From Stakelama pacifica (GTDB lineage Bacteria > Pseudomonadota > Alphaproteobacteria > Sphingomonadales > Sphingomonadaceae): DNA of 64,000 bases. Below are positions 53,668 to 63,664 of this stretch, one piece after another; position 1 is the first letter of the stretch, and every line of letters begins with the position of its first letter. Under the pieces are notes generated by a model. That model had not been told where the DNA came from and made no database searches. It saw nothing but the letters and a program-made list of their open reading frames with translations. The stretch covers positions 310,001-374,000 of the forward strand of contig NZ_SNWD01000002.1 of assembly GCF_004361835.1 (NCBI RefSeq). The letters run 5' to 3'. A program made the translations under genes and the position numbers.

Positions 53668-53825
53668 GAAGAAGAAGAAGAAGAAGAAGAACGGTCCTTC
53701 GACAAGCTCAGGACCAACGGAGTCGTTGAGGGCCAGCGGGGTAGCTCTGGACCAGTGGGGGCTGAGGCAGGGCCTTTTCCAATTACCGTTTGCGCTGAGC
53801 TTGTCGAAGCGCCGTTCTTCTTCTC
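53668..53825. repeat. Repeat cluster: (GAA)8 tract and inverted copies of the 26-base element
   Basis: The 295-base gap between the beta-lactamase gene and polA holds (GAA)8 at 53668-53691, then AACGG and the repeat TCCTTCGACAAGCTCAGGAC-CAACGG (53695-53720). An inverted copy lies at 53786-53811, and TTCTTCTTC follows it at about 53815-53823. The arms can pair over about 30 bases with a few mismatches, giving a large hairpin with a 65-base loop. No gene is seen in the gap. Confidence 0.75.
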
Positions 53826-53949
53826 CCGCCGCCCGGCACTGTTGCGGTATCGGCACTAAGTTTCAGAAAAAGCGCGCATGCCTGCTGCGCCGCGCGAGCG
53901 GGGCGTAAAGCTATCGCGCCGGCGCGCTTCGGCTGCTAAGCGCAAGCCC

Positions 53950-56700
53950 ATGGCCAATCATCTCTACCTGGTCGACGGATCGGGCTATATCTTTCGCGCC
54001 TATCACCGGCTGCCTCCGCTCACCAATGTCCATGGCGAGCCGGTGGGAGCGGTGTACGGCTATACCACCATGCTCTGGAAGCTGGCGGACGAGCTGCACA
54101 AGGCCGACGGCCCGACGCATATGGCGGTGATCCTCGATAAGTCGAGCAAGACCTTCCGCAACGAGATGTACGACCAGTATAAGGCGCACCGCCCGCCGCC
54201 GCCCGAAGATCTGGTCCCGCAATTTCCGATGATCCGCGACGCGACGCGCGCTTTCTCGCTGCCGTGCATCGAGGAGGAAGGCTGGGAGGCCGACGACCTG
54301 ATCGCCAGCTATGCCAAGGCAGCGCTGGCGCAGGGGTGGCAGGTGACGATCGTCAGTTCCGACAAGGATCTGATGCAGCTGATCGAACCGGGCCTCGACC
54401 TGTATGACACGATGAACAATCGCCGGCTGGGCGAGGAACATGTCCGCGAGAAATTCGGCGTGACGCCGGATAAGCTGGGCGAGGTCCTCGCGCTGATGGG
54501 CGACAGCGTCGATAATGTGCCGGGCGTTCCGGGGATCGGGCCGAAGCGCGCGGCCGACCTGATCAACGAATATGGCGATGTTGAAGCGGTGATCGCGGCT
54601 GCACCGGACATGAAAAAGTCCAAGATGCGCGAAAACCTGATCGACAATGCCGAAATGGCGCGGCTGTCGCGCAAGCTGGTGACGCTGGCGTGCGACGTGC
54701 CGCTACCCGATCCGCTCGAAGACCTTGCGATGCAGGGAATTCCGGAAGCGCCGCTGCGCGCGTTTCTGGAACATCACGGGTTCCGTTCGCTGCTGGCGAA
54801 GCTGGGCGCGGTGGCCGACGCGCCCGCCGCACCGAGCGAAGCGCCGGTGCCGGACGAGCAGGAGGATCCGCCGTGCGATCACGATGCCTATGAAACCATC
54901 ACCGATGCGGACGCGCTTGATCGCTGGATCGCGGCTGCGCAGGCGCAGGGCCATGTCGCGGTCGATACCGAGACGACGGGGCTGGACGCGACCCAGGCCG
55001 ATCTGGTCGGGGTCAGCCTTGCGCTCGCCCCCAACCGCGCCTGCTATATCCCGCTCGGCCATGGCGGCAGCGACATGTTCGCCGAACGCCCGGTGCAGAT
55101 GGACCGGGACGACGCGCTGCCCCGGCTGAAGGCGTTGCTCGAAGACCCGGCGGTGCTCAAGATCGGCCACAACCTCAAATATGACATGATCGTCTTGGGG
55201 CGGCACGATATCGCGGTGGCGCCGTTCGACGATACGATCGTGATGAGCTTCGACCTTGACGCCGGAAGCCATGGACACGGCATGGACGAGCTTGCTGCCA
55301 CGCATCTTTCGCATAGCTGCATCGCGTATAAGGACGTGGTCGGCACGGGGAAGAAGCAAATCGGTTTCAACGAGGTCGATCTGAAAGCGGCAACCCGCTA
55401 CGCCGCCGAGGATGCCGATGTGACGCTTCGCCTGTGGCAGCGGTTCAAGCCGCGCCTGCCCTATGAAAGCGCGACGCGCGTGTACGAGATGGTCGATCGG
55501 CCGCTCGTCCCCGTCATTGCGCAGATGGAAGCAATCGGCGTGAAGGTGGATGCCGAGCGGCTGAAACAGCTTTCGGGCGAATTTGCCGAACGGATGGCAG
55601 CGCTCGAAACCGAAATCCACGGCATTGCGGGAAGCCCCTTCACCATCGGCAGCCCCAAACAGCTGGGCGATGTCCTGTTCGAACAAATGGGGCTGAAAGG
55701 CGGTCGCAAGGGCAAATCGGGCGTCTATTCGACCGATGTCAACGAGATGGAGCGGCTTGCAGGGCAAGGGCATGCGATTGCGCGGCTGGTGCTCGACTGG
55801 CGGCAATTGTCGAAGCTGAAATCCACGTACACCGACGCGCTTCAGGCGCAGATCAATCCGCGCACGGGGCGCGTGCATACCAGCTATTCGCTGACCGGCG
55901 CGCAGACCGGGCGGCTGTCCTCGACCGATCCCAACCTTCAGAATATCCCGATCCGTACCGAAGTCGGGCGTCAGATTCGCGAGGCGTTCGTGGCGGAGCC
56001 GGGCAATGTCATCCTCGCCGCCGATTACAGCCAGATCGAGCTGCGGCTCGCTGCGCATATCGCCGATGTGCCCGCGCTGCGTGATGCCTTTGCGCGCGGC
56101 GACGACATCCATTCGATGACCGCGACCGAATTGTTCGGGGAGGTCAACCGGGAGACGCGGGCGCGCGCGAAGACGATCAACTTCGCAATCCTCTACGGCA
56201 TTTCGCGCTGGGGGCTGGCCGGGCGGCTGGATGTGACGGCGGATGAGGCGCAGGCAATGATCGACCGCTATTTCGAACGCTTTCCGGGGATCAACCGCTA
56301 TATCGCCGAAACGCTGACCACGGCGAAGGAGCGCGGCTATACGGAAACGCTGTTCGGGCGGAAAACGCATTTCCCCCGGCTCAAATCGAAGAATCAGAAT
56401 GAGCGTGCAGGTAGCGAACGCGCCGCGATCAACGCGCCGATTCAGGGGACGAGCGCCGACATTATCAAGCGCGCAATGGTGCGCATGGGACCGGCACTTG
56501 CCGACGCGGGCCTGCCGGATGTGAAGATGCTGATGCAGGTCCATGACGAACTGGTGTTCGAATTGCCAAAGGGCGATGTCGATGCCGCCAAAGCCGTGAT
56601 CGAGCGGGTGATGGCGAATGCGGCTGAACCCGCAATCACGCTTACCGTGCCGCTGGGGGTCGAAATCGGCACCGGAGAAAGCTGGGGCGCAGCACATTGA
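53950..56700 (+). CDS. polA: DNA polymerase I
   Basis: 916-residue polymerase for Okazaki fragment and repair synthesis. It has the 5'-3' exonuclease domain (MANHLYLVDGSGYIFRAYHRLPPLTN, then EADDLIASYA and GDSVDNVPGVPGIGPKRA), a 3'-5' proofreading domain with intact DEDD motif start VAVDTETTGLD, and the polymerase domain with DYSQIELRLAAHIADV and MLMQVHDELVFEL. ATG 53950 matches the family; the upstream frame is open by chance. Its TGA overlaps the next gene's TTG start. Confidence 0.97.
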   Translation: MANHLYLVDGSGYIFRAYHRLPPLTNVHGEPVGAVYGYTTMLWKLADELHKADGPTHMAVILDKSSKTFRNEMYDQYKAHRPPPPEDLVPQFPMIRDATRAFSLPCIEEEGWEADDLIASYAKAALAQGWQVTIVSSDKDLMQLIEPGLDLYDTMNNRRLGEEHVREKFGVTPDKLGEVLALMGDSVDNVPGVPGIGPKRAADLINEYGDVEAVIAAAPDMKKSKMRENLIDNAEMARLSRKLVTLACDVPLPDPLEDLAMQGIPEAPLRAFLEHHGFRSLLAKLGAVADAPAAPSEAPVPDEQEDPPCDHDAYETITDADALDRWIAAAQAQGHVAVDTETTGLDATQADLVGVSLALAPNRACYIPLGHGGSDMFAERPVQMDRDDALPRLKALLEDPAVLKIGHNLKYDMIVLGRHDIAVAPFDDTIVMSFDLDAGSHGHGMDELAATHLSHSCIAYKDVVGTGKKQIGFNEVDLKAATRYAAEDADVTLRLWQRFKPRLPYESATRVYEMVDRPLVPVIAQMEAIGVKVDAERLKQLSGEFAERMAALETEIHGIAGSPFTIGSPKQLGDVLFEQMGLKGGRKGKSGVYSTDVNEMERLAGQGHAIARLVLDWRQLSKLKSTYTDALQAQINPRTGRVHTSYSLTGAQTGRLSSTDPNLQNIPIRTEVGRQIREAFVAEPGNVILAADYSQIELRLAAHIADVPALRDAFARGDDIHSMTATELFGEVNRETRARAKTINFAILYGISRWGLAGRLDVTADEAQAMIDRYFERFPGINRYIAETLTTAKERGYTETLFGRKTHFPRLKSKNQNERAGSERAAINAPIQGTSADIIKRAMVRMGPALADAGLPDVKMLMQVHDELVFELPKGDVDAAKAVIERVMANAAEPAITLTVPLGVEIGTGESWGAAH

Positions 56701-58223
56701 CTGAGGCACTAGGGGGGCAGCAAGACATCGCCGCGCTGGCAAAGGGCGGGCGAACGAATACGGTGGGTTTCGTCATGCGGCTGGTCGCGCGGCTGCCGTT
56801 CCTGTTCATTGCCGGGCGCATCTATGGCCCGGACATGGTGGGGCGGTTCGCGCTTGCCGTGGTGGTGGTGGAGCTTGCCGCGCTGCTTGCAACGCTGGGG
56901 CTGAAACGCGGACTGGCACAGGCGCTTGCCAATACCGATCGACCACATGCTCATGTCGTATGGGACGGGATGGTGGTGGCGTTCGTAGCGTCTTTATGTG
57001 CCAGCGTCGTGCTGATCGCCTTCCCGCAGGTCATGTATCCGGACAGCGATATTGCCGGGCTGGACCGGTTTCTGCCGTGCATCATCTTTGCGATCGCATG
57101 GTCCGATGTCAGCCTTGCCGCGCTTGCCTATCGGCTGAACGTCAAGGCGGCAGTGACCGCGCGCGCGGTGGTGGAGCCATGGACGATCAGCATCTGTGCA
57201 TGGCTGTTTTCCTTCTACTCGCTGCGCGACGGACTGGTGATGAGCTATGTCGCGTCGATGGCGGCCGCGATGATCGCGTCGCTGATCCCGTTCATCCGCA
57301 CCTATGGCCTGCCGCGCGGATGGTCGCCGCGCATCGCGCCGCTTTTCTCCATGGCGACGCAGAATATCCCGCTCGCCGGGGCGGATGCGATCGAATGGTC
57401 GACGCGTAATGTCGACCGCTTCATCCTCGGCCTGCTCTTCGCGCCCAAGGTGGTCGGGATCTATTATATGGCACAGCAGGTCGCCTCTATCCCGCAAAAG
57501 CTGAAGACCAGTTTTGAGCCGGTCATGGGACCGGTCATCACCAAAAGCCTTGCCGAAAATAATCTGGTCGCGGTCGCCAATCAGGTGCGGCAGGTCGGCT
57601 TCTGGACGATCGCGGCGCAGCTTGGCATCGCACTGATGCTTACCATTCCGGGTGAAGCGGTGATGGGGATTGTCGGCCCGCAATTCGTGGCGGGGACGGC
57701 GGCGCTCGGCTTCCTGCTCGCCGCCGAAGTTGTCGCATCGACCGGGACGGTGTGCGAATCCGCGCTGGTCTACGTCGCGCGGGTGCGCAACCTTGCCATT
57801 TCGATGACGATGATGGGGGTGCAGATCGGGCTGAGCTTCGCGCTGGTCTGGATCGCGCGGGGGATGGGCCTGCCGATCATGTATCAGGCGGCGGGTCCGG
57901 CAATCGCGCTGATGGTGTCGATCGGCATCACCTCAATGCTGAAGGCGCGGTTCCTGCACCATATGCTGGGCCATGTCGTATCGGGATTTCGCTGGCCGCT
58001 CGTCTGGGCAGGCATGGCCGCGCTGTGCGCGGGCGGCGTTTTCACACTGCTGCCCAAGGAATATGAATGGGTCGAGCTGGTGATCGGGATTCCGGTGATC
58101 TTCGCGGTCTATGCATTCATCATCTGGCGCTGGGCCTTTGGCCCCGAAGACCGGACGCTGTTCCGCAAACTGCCGGGCGCGAGCGAGCCGTCGCTGATCG
58201 TGTCGGAGGAACCGGCGCGATAG
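56697..58223 (+). CDS. Polysaccharide flippase-like membrane protein (MOP superfamily)
   Basis: 508-residue inner-membrane protein with about 12-14 hydrophobic helices. The pattern GGRTNTVGFVMRLVARLPFLFIAGRIYGPDMVGRFALAVVVVELA followed by NVDRFILGLLF is like Wzx-type lipid-linked oligosaccharide flippases. It starts at TTG, overlapping the polA stop. No glycosyltransferase genes lie next to it, so the cargo is unknown. Co-transcription with polA follows from the overlap. Confidence 0.82.
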   Translation: MTEALGGQQDIAALAKGGRTNTVGFVMRLVARLPFLFIAGRIYGPDMVGRFALAVVVVELAALLATLGLKRGLAQALANTDRPHAHVVWDGMVVAFVASLCASVVLIAFPQVMYPDSDIAGLDRFLPCIIFAIAWSDVSLAALAYRLNVKAAVTARAVVEPWTISICAWLFSFYSLRDGLVMSYVASMAAAMIASLIPFIRTYGLPRGWSPRIAPLFSMATQNIPLAGADAIEWSTRNVDRFILGLLFAPKVVGIYYMAQQVASIPQKLKTSFEPVMGPVITKSLAENNLVAVANQVRQVGFWTIAAQLGIALMLTIPGEAVMGIVGPQFVAGTAALGFLLAAEVVASTGTVCESALVYVARVRNLAISMTMMGVQIGLSFALVWIARGMGLPIMYQAAGPAIALMVSIGITSMLKARFLHHMLGHVVSGFRWPLVWAGMAALCAGGVFTLLPKEYEWVELVIGIPVIFAVYAFIIWRWAFGPEDRTLFRKLPGASEPSLIVSEEPAR

Positions 58224-58266
58224 AGGTGCGCCGGTAAAGACTTCGCTCGACGTTTGCGGAGCAGGA

Positions 58267-58284
58267 GGGGGCGAAGCCGCCCCC
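58267..58284. terminator. GC-rich hairpin between converging flippase and purH genes
   Basis: GGGGGCG-AAGC-CGCCCCC, 7 perfect pairs, in the 69-base gap between the two convergent genes. A T run is missing on both sides, so its activity as a terminator is uncertain. Confidence 0.45.
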
Positions 58285-58292
58285 CCACCCGA

Positions 58293-59879
58293 TTAATGGC
58301 GGAAGTGGCGCATTCCGGTGAAGACCATCGCCAGACCCGCTTCATCGGCGGCGGCGATGACTTCATCATCGCGGATCGACCCGCCGGGCTGAATCACCGC
58401 GGTCGCGCCTGCTTCCACTGCGGTCAGCAGACCGTCGGCGAAGGGGAAGAATGCGTCCGATGCGACCGCCGACCCGATCGTGCGCGATTTGTCCCATCCG
58501 GCCTTTCCCGCCGCATCCTTTGCCTTCCACGCGGCGATGCGTGCGGATTCGACGCGGCTCATCTGGCCCGCACCGATCCCGGCGGTGCTGCCGTCCTTCG
58601 CATAGACGATCGCGTTCGACTTGACGTGCTTGGCCACCGTCCAGGCGAAGCGGCAATCGGCAAGTTCCTGCGCGGTGGGCTGGCGCTTCGTCACGACCTT
58701 CAAATCGCCGTCGATCAGCGCCGCGTCACGAGACTGGACGAGCAGCCCGCCCGCAATCGAGCGCAGCGACAGGCCGGGGCGTGCCGGATCGGCGAGTTCG
58801 CCGGTGAGCAGCAGGCGCAGATTCTTCTTCTTCGCAAAGATTTCGCGCACCTCATCATCGGCGTACGGGGTCGCGACGACTTCGGTGAAGATTTCGGTGA
58901 TCGCGGCCGCCGTCTCAGCGTCGAGCGGTCGGTTGGTCGCGACGATGCCGCCGAACGCCGACACGCTGTCGCAGGCAAGCGCCGCGCGATAGGCCTCGAT
59001 CAGCGTCGGCGCGGTCGCGACGCCGCACGGATTGGCGTGCTTGACGATAACCACGGTCGGATCGGCATCGCGAAATTCGCTGACCAGTTCGAGCGCCGCA
59101 TCGGCGTCATTGTAATTATTGTAGCTAAGCGCCTTGCCCTGAAGCTGCTGCCCCTGCGCAATACCGCGCGCACCCGCCGCGCGCGGCAGATACAGCGCCG
59201 CCGACTGGTGCGGATTTTCGCCGTAGCGAAGCTCGTCCCCCAGCGTGAAGGCGACGGGCAGCGTCTTCGGGAAGGTCTCGCCCTGATCCGAAAAGGCGAA
59301 CCATTGCGCGATCGCCGAATCATAGGCGGCGGTGGCGGCATAGGCCTTTGCCGCGAAGCGCTTGCGCGTCTCCAGCGTCGAAGCGCCGTCATTACCGTCC
59401 ATCTCCGCAATCAGCGCGCCATAATCGGTCGGGTCAGTGACGATCGCGACCGAAGCATGGTTCTTCGCCGCCGAACGCACCATCGACGGTCCGCCAATAT
59501 CGATATTCTCGATGACTTCGTCACGTTCGGCACCCTTCGCGACCGTCGCTTCAAAGGGGTAGAGATTGACGACGACTAGATCGATCGCGCCGATGCCGTG
59601 TTCGTCCATCGACGCGACATGATCATCATTGTCGCGCACCGCGAGCAGGCCGCCATGCACCACCGGGTGGAGCGTCTTGACCCGCCCGTCCATCATTTCG
59701 GGAAAGCCGGTCAGGTCGGAGATGTCGCGCACCTCCAGCCCCGCATCGCGCAGCGCCTTTGCGGTGCCGCCGGTCGAAACCAGTTCGACCCCGTGGCGGG
59801 CAAGCGCCTGCCCCAATTCGATGATCCCGCTCTTGTCCGAGACGGAGAGAAGCGCGCGGCGGATTTTGATGGTGCTCAT
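58293..59879 (-). CDS. purH: Bifunctional AICAR formyltransferase / IMP cyclohydrolase
   Basis: Catalyses the last two steps of IMP synthesis. The 528-residue protein has the N-terminal MGS-like cyclohydrolase ([56 protein letters not shown]) and the C-terminal formyltransferase with [14 protein letters not shown] and the Lys/His catalytic pair. The C-terminal [30 protein letters not shown] is intact. It is last in the minus-strand M48-rsmB-rpe-heparinase-purH run. Confidence 0.97.
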   Translation of the reverse strand: MSTIKIRRALLSVSDKSGIIELGQALARHGVELVSTGGTAKALRDAGLEVRDISDLTGFPEMMDGRVKTLHPVVHGGLLAVRDNDDHVASMDEHGIGAIDLVVVNLYPFEATVAKGAERDEVIENIDIGGPSMVRSAAKNHASVAIVTDPTDYGALIAEMDGNDGASTLETRKRFAAKAYAATAAYDSAIAQWFAFSDQGETFPKTLPVAFTLGDELRYGENPHQSAALYLPRAAGARGIAQGQQLQGKALSYNNYNDADAALELVSEFRDADPTVVIVKHANPCGVATAPTLIEAYRAALACDSVSAFGGIVATNRPLDAETAAAITEIFTEVVATPYADDEVREIFAKKKNLRLLLTGELADPARPGLSLRSIAGGLLVQSRDAALIDGDLKVVTKRQPTAQELADCRFAWTVAKHVKSNAIVYAKDGSTAGIGAGQMSRVESARIAAWKAKDAAGKAGWDKSRTIGSAVASDAFFPFADGLLTAVEAGATAVIQPGGSIRDDEVIAAADEAGLAMVFTGMRHFRH

Positions 59880-59939
59880 GCCCGCGCTCTTTTTCGCAAA
59901 GCGGGCAAGGTTGCAAGAGGCTGTTTGGTGCGCCGCCGA

Positions 59940-61670
59940 TCAGCGGCTGCGACGCAGCAGCCAGGTGACGGTCGCGCCCGACGCCCCCGCTTCGCCCGAC
60001 AGGACGATCTGGCCGGTGAGGCGCGGCCCGCCCTTCGCATCAACCCACAGGCTTTCCTCGATCCCCAGCACAGCACCCTTGCATCGCAGCTGCCATGCGC
60101 TGCCGTCGGTCAGGCGGAGCAGCGCGGCAAGCCCGTCGGCGGTCGGCGAAGCATCGACATGGACCCCAAGATGGAATCGGATTGCGAACGGAGTTGCGGG
60201 CTTTTGCCGTTTGCCCGCCGGGATCAGCGAATCCTCACCGCGAATATCGCTGCCGTCCCGGCTCATGATGATCTGACGCCGGTGGAGAAAGCCGAAGCGG
60301 CGGGCATAGCCGTCATGGCTTGCCTCGATCCGCTGCATCTCCGCGCTGTCATGGCGGTTGACGCTGACCTCGGTTACGCCCTTGCCCAGCGCGCCGTCGG
60401 GATGGATCGCGGTCGAATTGCTGTCGGCAAGGATCAGCGTCGAATGCGCCGCGCTGGTGCGCAGCCCCTCGGTCAGGTCACGCGGCAGCGCCACCTCGGC
60501 CGTGCGCGCGCCGCCGCAATTGACAATCAGCCGGTGCGGCCCATCGGAGAGTTCGAAAGCCAGTGTCGAGGCGCAGCCGCCCTCCACCATGCGAGCGACA
60601 GGCGGCGGCGCGGCGTCGAGGACCAGCACGCTATTGCCCCCCTCGATCCGCTGATAGCCCCAGTCGCGGGCATTGCGCAGCGGGCGAATCCGCGCCCCGG
60701 TCGCATCGATCATCTGCGCGATCGTGTCGCCGGCGATCGGCCCCGCGCCCTGCCAGCTCGACGTGCCGCCATCGCCCATGCACAGGGCGGTGAGCGCGGC
60801 GAGCATCGCCTCGATCCGCACGGTCAGAAATTCGGGCGGCTCGATCCGCCGCGCGGCATAGGCACCGCGCACCAGCGTCAGTAGCGTGATCGCCTCTGCC
60901 TGCCTCGTGGGCGATCGCGCGGCGGTGCCGCCGTCGTCGCTCACCCAGGCGCCGATCGCGCGGCGAAGCCCCGCCTCTCCGACGGCAAGCCGCGAATCGC
61001 CACCGGGCAACAGCAGCCCGGCGACCATCACCCCGCTCCACGCAGCCATGCGCTGCATCCCCATCGGCGCTTTGCCTGCGGTACGTTCGAGATGGCGAGC
61101 GCCGCGGGCGAGCGCGTTCAGCACCTGCGATCGATAGACGAGATCGGTCGAGGACAGGATCAGCGGCGCGTGCGCGGTCCAGAACAGAATCCGTCGCCCC
61201 CATTGATCGGGACGCCATGCGGGATCGGTAACGACCTTTTCATGCACGGCCAGCCATTCGCGCATCAGCGCTTCGGCGATCGGCGCGGCCTCTGCGCGCG
61301 TCGCGACCGAGGACAGGTCGCGCAGCCATTGGAAACTGTGGAGATATTCGCCGAATTCGGCCGAAAATTTCGGTTTGGCAAGCGACAGGTCGGCGATTGG
61401 ATGCGTTTCGCCGCGCCATACCAGCGCACCGCCCAGCAACGCCCTCCCCCGCGTAATGTCGCCGAGAAACGGATCGTCGGCCACCGCGACGAGCTTCAGC
61501 GGATGCCGCCCTTTCAGCCGCAGCGAATGGACCGGGCTGCGCCATGCGAGCCGATGCAGGCTCGCGCTCATCCGCTCGGCGAGCGACAGGCCCCGGTCGC
61601 CATCGGTGCGGACCAGCCGCTCCTCGGGCACCCCGCCGGGCCTGATGTCCGCCGGGCGGTCTTTGCTCAC
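59940..61670 (-). CDS. Heparinase II/III-family protein
   Basis: 576-residue protein. N-terminal helical barrel, then a C-terminal beta-sheet domain with [25 protein letters not shown] core ([18 protein letters not shown]), [26 protein letters not shown] and [20 protein letters not shown], the heparinase II/III pattern. No signal peptide is seen. Such proteins are lyases of uronic-acid polysaccharides in general, but this chromosomal version beside rpe and purH is common in alphaproteobacteria and its substrate is unknown. GTG start overlaps the rpe stop (GTGA). Confidence 0.82.
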   Translation of the reverse strand: MSKDRPADIRPGGVPEERLVRTDGDRGLSLAERMSASLHRLAWRSPVHSLRLKGRHPLKLVAVADDPFLGDITRGRALLGGALVWRGETHPIADLSLAKPKFSAEFGEYLHSFQWLRDLSSVATRAEAAPIAEALMREWLAVHEKVVTDPAWRPDQWGRRILFWTAHAPLILSSTDLVYRSQVLNALARGARHLERTAGKAPMGMQRMAAWSGVMVAGLLLPGGDSRLAVGEAGLRRAIGAWVSDDGGTAARSPTRQAEAITLLTLVRGAYAARRIEPPEFLTVRIEAMLAALTALCMGDGGTSSWQGAGPIAGDTIAQMIDATGARIRPLRNARDWGYQRIEGGNSVLVLDAAPPPVARMVEGGCASTLAFELSDGPHRLIVNCGGARTAEVALPRDLTEGLRTSAAHSTLILADSNSTAIHPDGALGKGVTEVSVNRHDSAEMQRIEASHDGYARRFGFLHRRQIIMSRDGSDIRGEDSLIPAGKRQKPATPFAIRFHLGVHVDASPTADGLAALLRLTDGSAWQLRCKGAVLGIEESLWVDAKGGPRLTGQIVLSGEAGASGATVTWLLRRSR

Positions 61671-62332
61671 CTGTCGCCCCGAAGCGCTGCGATATTGGCG
61701 GCATAGGCGTCCGGCCCGCCGGTAAAGGTCGCCGTGCCCGCGACCAGCGCATCGGCACCCGCTTCAATCGCGCGCGGAGCGGTTTCGCGGTCGATCCCGC
61801 CGTCGACCTCCAGATCGATATCGCGGCCCGATGCATCGATCCGCATCCGCAGATCCGCGATCTTGTCGAGTTGCCCTTCGATGAACTTCTGCCCGCCGAA
61901 ACCGGGATTGACGCTCATCACGAGGATCAGGTCGATCATGTCCATGACATGGTAAATCGCCGAAGCGGGCGTTGCGGGGTTCAGCACCACCCCCGCGCGC
62001 TTGCCCAGCGCCTTGATCGTCTGAATCGTGCGATGGAGATGCGGCCCGCTTTCGGGATGGACCGAGATGCAGTCCGCACCCGCATTGGCAAACGCTTCGA
62101 TAAACGGATCGGCGGGGGTGATCATCAGATGCACGTCGAACGGCTTTGCGCTGTGCTTTCGCAATGCCTTTACCACGGCGGGGCCGATGGTGATGTTCGG
62201 CACGAAATGCCCGTCCATCACATCGACATGGATCCAGTCGGCGCCCGCGGCGTCGATGGCGCGCACTTCTTCCCCCAGCCGCGCGAAATCGGCGGACAGG
62301 ATGGACGGTGCGATACGTACGGGTTTCTGCAT
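61667..62332 (-). CDS. rpe: Ribulose-phosphate 3-epimerase
   Basis: Interconverts ribulose-5-phosphate and xylulose-5-phosphate in the pentose phosphate path. The 221-residue TIM barrel shows [36 protein letters not shown] (metal-binding His/Asp), [32 protein letters not shown] and the C-terminal [27 protein letters not shown]. Full length. Its stop overlaps the GTG of the heparinase-like gene. Confidence 0.97.
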   Translation of the reverse strand: MQKPVRIAPSILSADFARLGEEVRAIDAAGADWIHVDVMDGHFVPNITIGPAVVKALRKHSAKPFDVHLMITPADPFIEAFANAGADCISVHPESGPHLHRTIQTIKALGKRAGVVLNPATPASAIYHVMDMIDLILVMSVNPGFGGQKFIEGQLDKIADLRMRIDASGRDIDLEVDGGIDRETAPRAIEAGADALVAGTATFTGGPDAYAANIAALRGDR

Positions 62333-62380
62333 GACGTCCCATGTAGCATGGCGCGAATCACCCGCAAGCCGAACGATCGA

Positions 62381-63664
62381 TCAGCGGGTGCGCATCATCC
62401 GGCAGATGAAGAAGCCGTCCATGCCGCCCTCGCCCTCCAGCATTCCCGGCAGGGTACGCAGCCAGCCCTTTTTATCGGCGAAAACACCCTCGGGAAGTTC
62501 GTCGGCGAGCACCGGGTCGATTGCGAAATCGTCGCGCGCGGCGGTGAAGCGCTCGATCTGCGCCTCGCCCTCAGCAGGTTCAAGCGAACAGGTGGCGTAG
62601 ACGAGCAATCCGCCGGGCCGTACCCAGTCGGCAGCGCGGGCGAGCAGGCGTTCCTGCAACTCGGCCATTTCATCGATCAGGCGCGGATGGACGCGGTGGA
62701 GCACATCGGGATGGCGGCGAAAAATCCCGGTCGCGCTGCACGGCGCGTCGAGCAGTACAAGGTCGAAGCTTTCGTCCGGTTCCCATTCGAGCGCGTCGGC
62801 GGTGACGGCCTTTGCGGACAGCCCCGTGCGTTCGAGATTGTCGGCAAGGCGTCCAAGCCGCGATTCCGAAATGTCGAGCGCGGTCACATCCCATCCGGCA
62901 GCGGCGAGTTGCAGCGTCTTGCCCCCCGGCGCGGCGCACAGATCGAGCGCGCGGCCGCTACCGCCGCCCGCAATCCGGGCGGGAAGCGAAGCGGCGATAT
63001 CCTGAACCCACCAGCGCCCTTCGGCGAAGCCGGGCCGGTCGGTCACGCCCGGACCATCGCCCAGCCGGACATGGCCGGGCATCAGGCTGGTGCCGTTCAG
63101 ATCGGTGGCAAGCGCGTCGGTTTCGCTCGTGTCGCGCAGGGTCACATCGGTCGGTGGCTGCTGCGCGATAGCGCGGGCGGCATGGGTGAGCATGTCCTGC
63201 CCCCACGCCTTTTTCCAGCGCGCGGCGACCTTTGGCGGCAGCGTGGTTTTTTCCGGCAGCGCAGCCTCTCCGCGCATCAGCGTGCCGAACACGCCATGGA
63301 CCAGCTTGCGCGGGCCGCCATCGACCAGCGGCAATACGGTCGAGATCGCGGCATGCGGGGGCGTATCCATCGCGAGCACCTGTGCCAGCGCCATGCGGAG
63401 CACGCTGCGCGCCTTGGCATCATCGGCAAGACGGCGCTGCGTCGCCGAATCGATCAGCGCGTCGAGATCGGGAAGCCGCCGCAGCACCTGCGCGACGATG
63501 GCATGGGCAAGCGCGCGGTCTTCGCGCCGGTCGAGACCGGCGGCGGCATTGTCGAGCGCAGCCTCCAGCGCCAGCCCGCGCCGCAGCACGGCGTCGAGTA
63601 GTTTCAGCGCAGCCCGCCGCGCCGGAACGCCGGGCGGTTCGGGGGCAAGCCGGGGACGCGCCAT
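62381..63664 (-). CDS. rsmB: RsmB-family 16S rRNA m5C methyltransferase
   Basis: SAM-dependent cytosine-5 RNA methyltransferase. The 427-residue protein has an N-terminal NusB-like helical region (AALKLLDAVLRRGLALEAALD ... VHGVFGTLMRG), then the catalytic domain with SAM motif ALDLCAAPGGKTLQLAAAG, the motif IV Cys in LLDAPCSATGIFRRHPD, and the motif VI Cys in VYATCSLEPAEGE. The ATG overlaps the stop of the M48 peptidase gene (TGATG). Confidence 0.93.
   Translation of the reverse strand: MARPRLAPEPPGVPARRAALKLLDAVLRRGLALEAALDNAAAGLDRREDRALAHAIVAQVLRRLPDLDALIDSATQRRLADDAKARSVLRMALAQVLAMDTPPHAAISTVLPLVDGGPRKLVHGVFGTLMRGEAALPEKTTLPPKVAARWKKAWGQDMLTHAARAIAQQPPTDVTLRDTSETDALATDLNGTSLMPGHVRLGDGPGVTDRPGFAEGRWWVQDIAASLPARIAGGGSGRALDLCAAPGGKTLQLAAAGWDVTALDISESRLGRLADNLERTGLSAKAVTADALEWEPDESFDLVLLDAPCSATGIFRRHPDVLHRVHPRLIDEMAELQERLLARAADWVRPGGLLVYATCSLEPAEGEAQIERFTAARDDFAIDPVLADELPEGVFADKKGWLRTLPGMLEGEGGMDGFFICRMMRTR

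Noticed and set aside
54703..56742. Minus-strand frame of 679 codons within polA
   Set aside because: Antisense to polA, biased composition, no motif.
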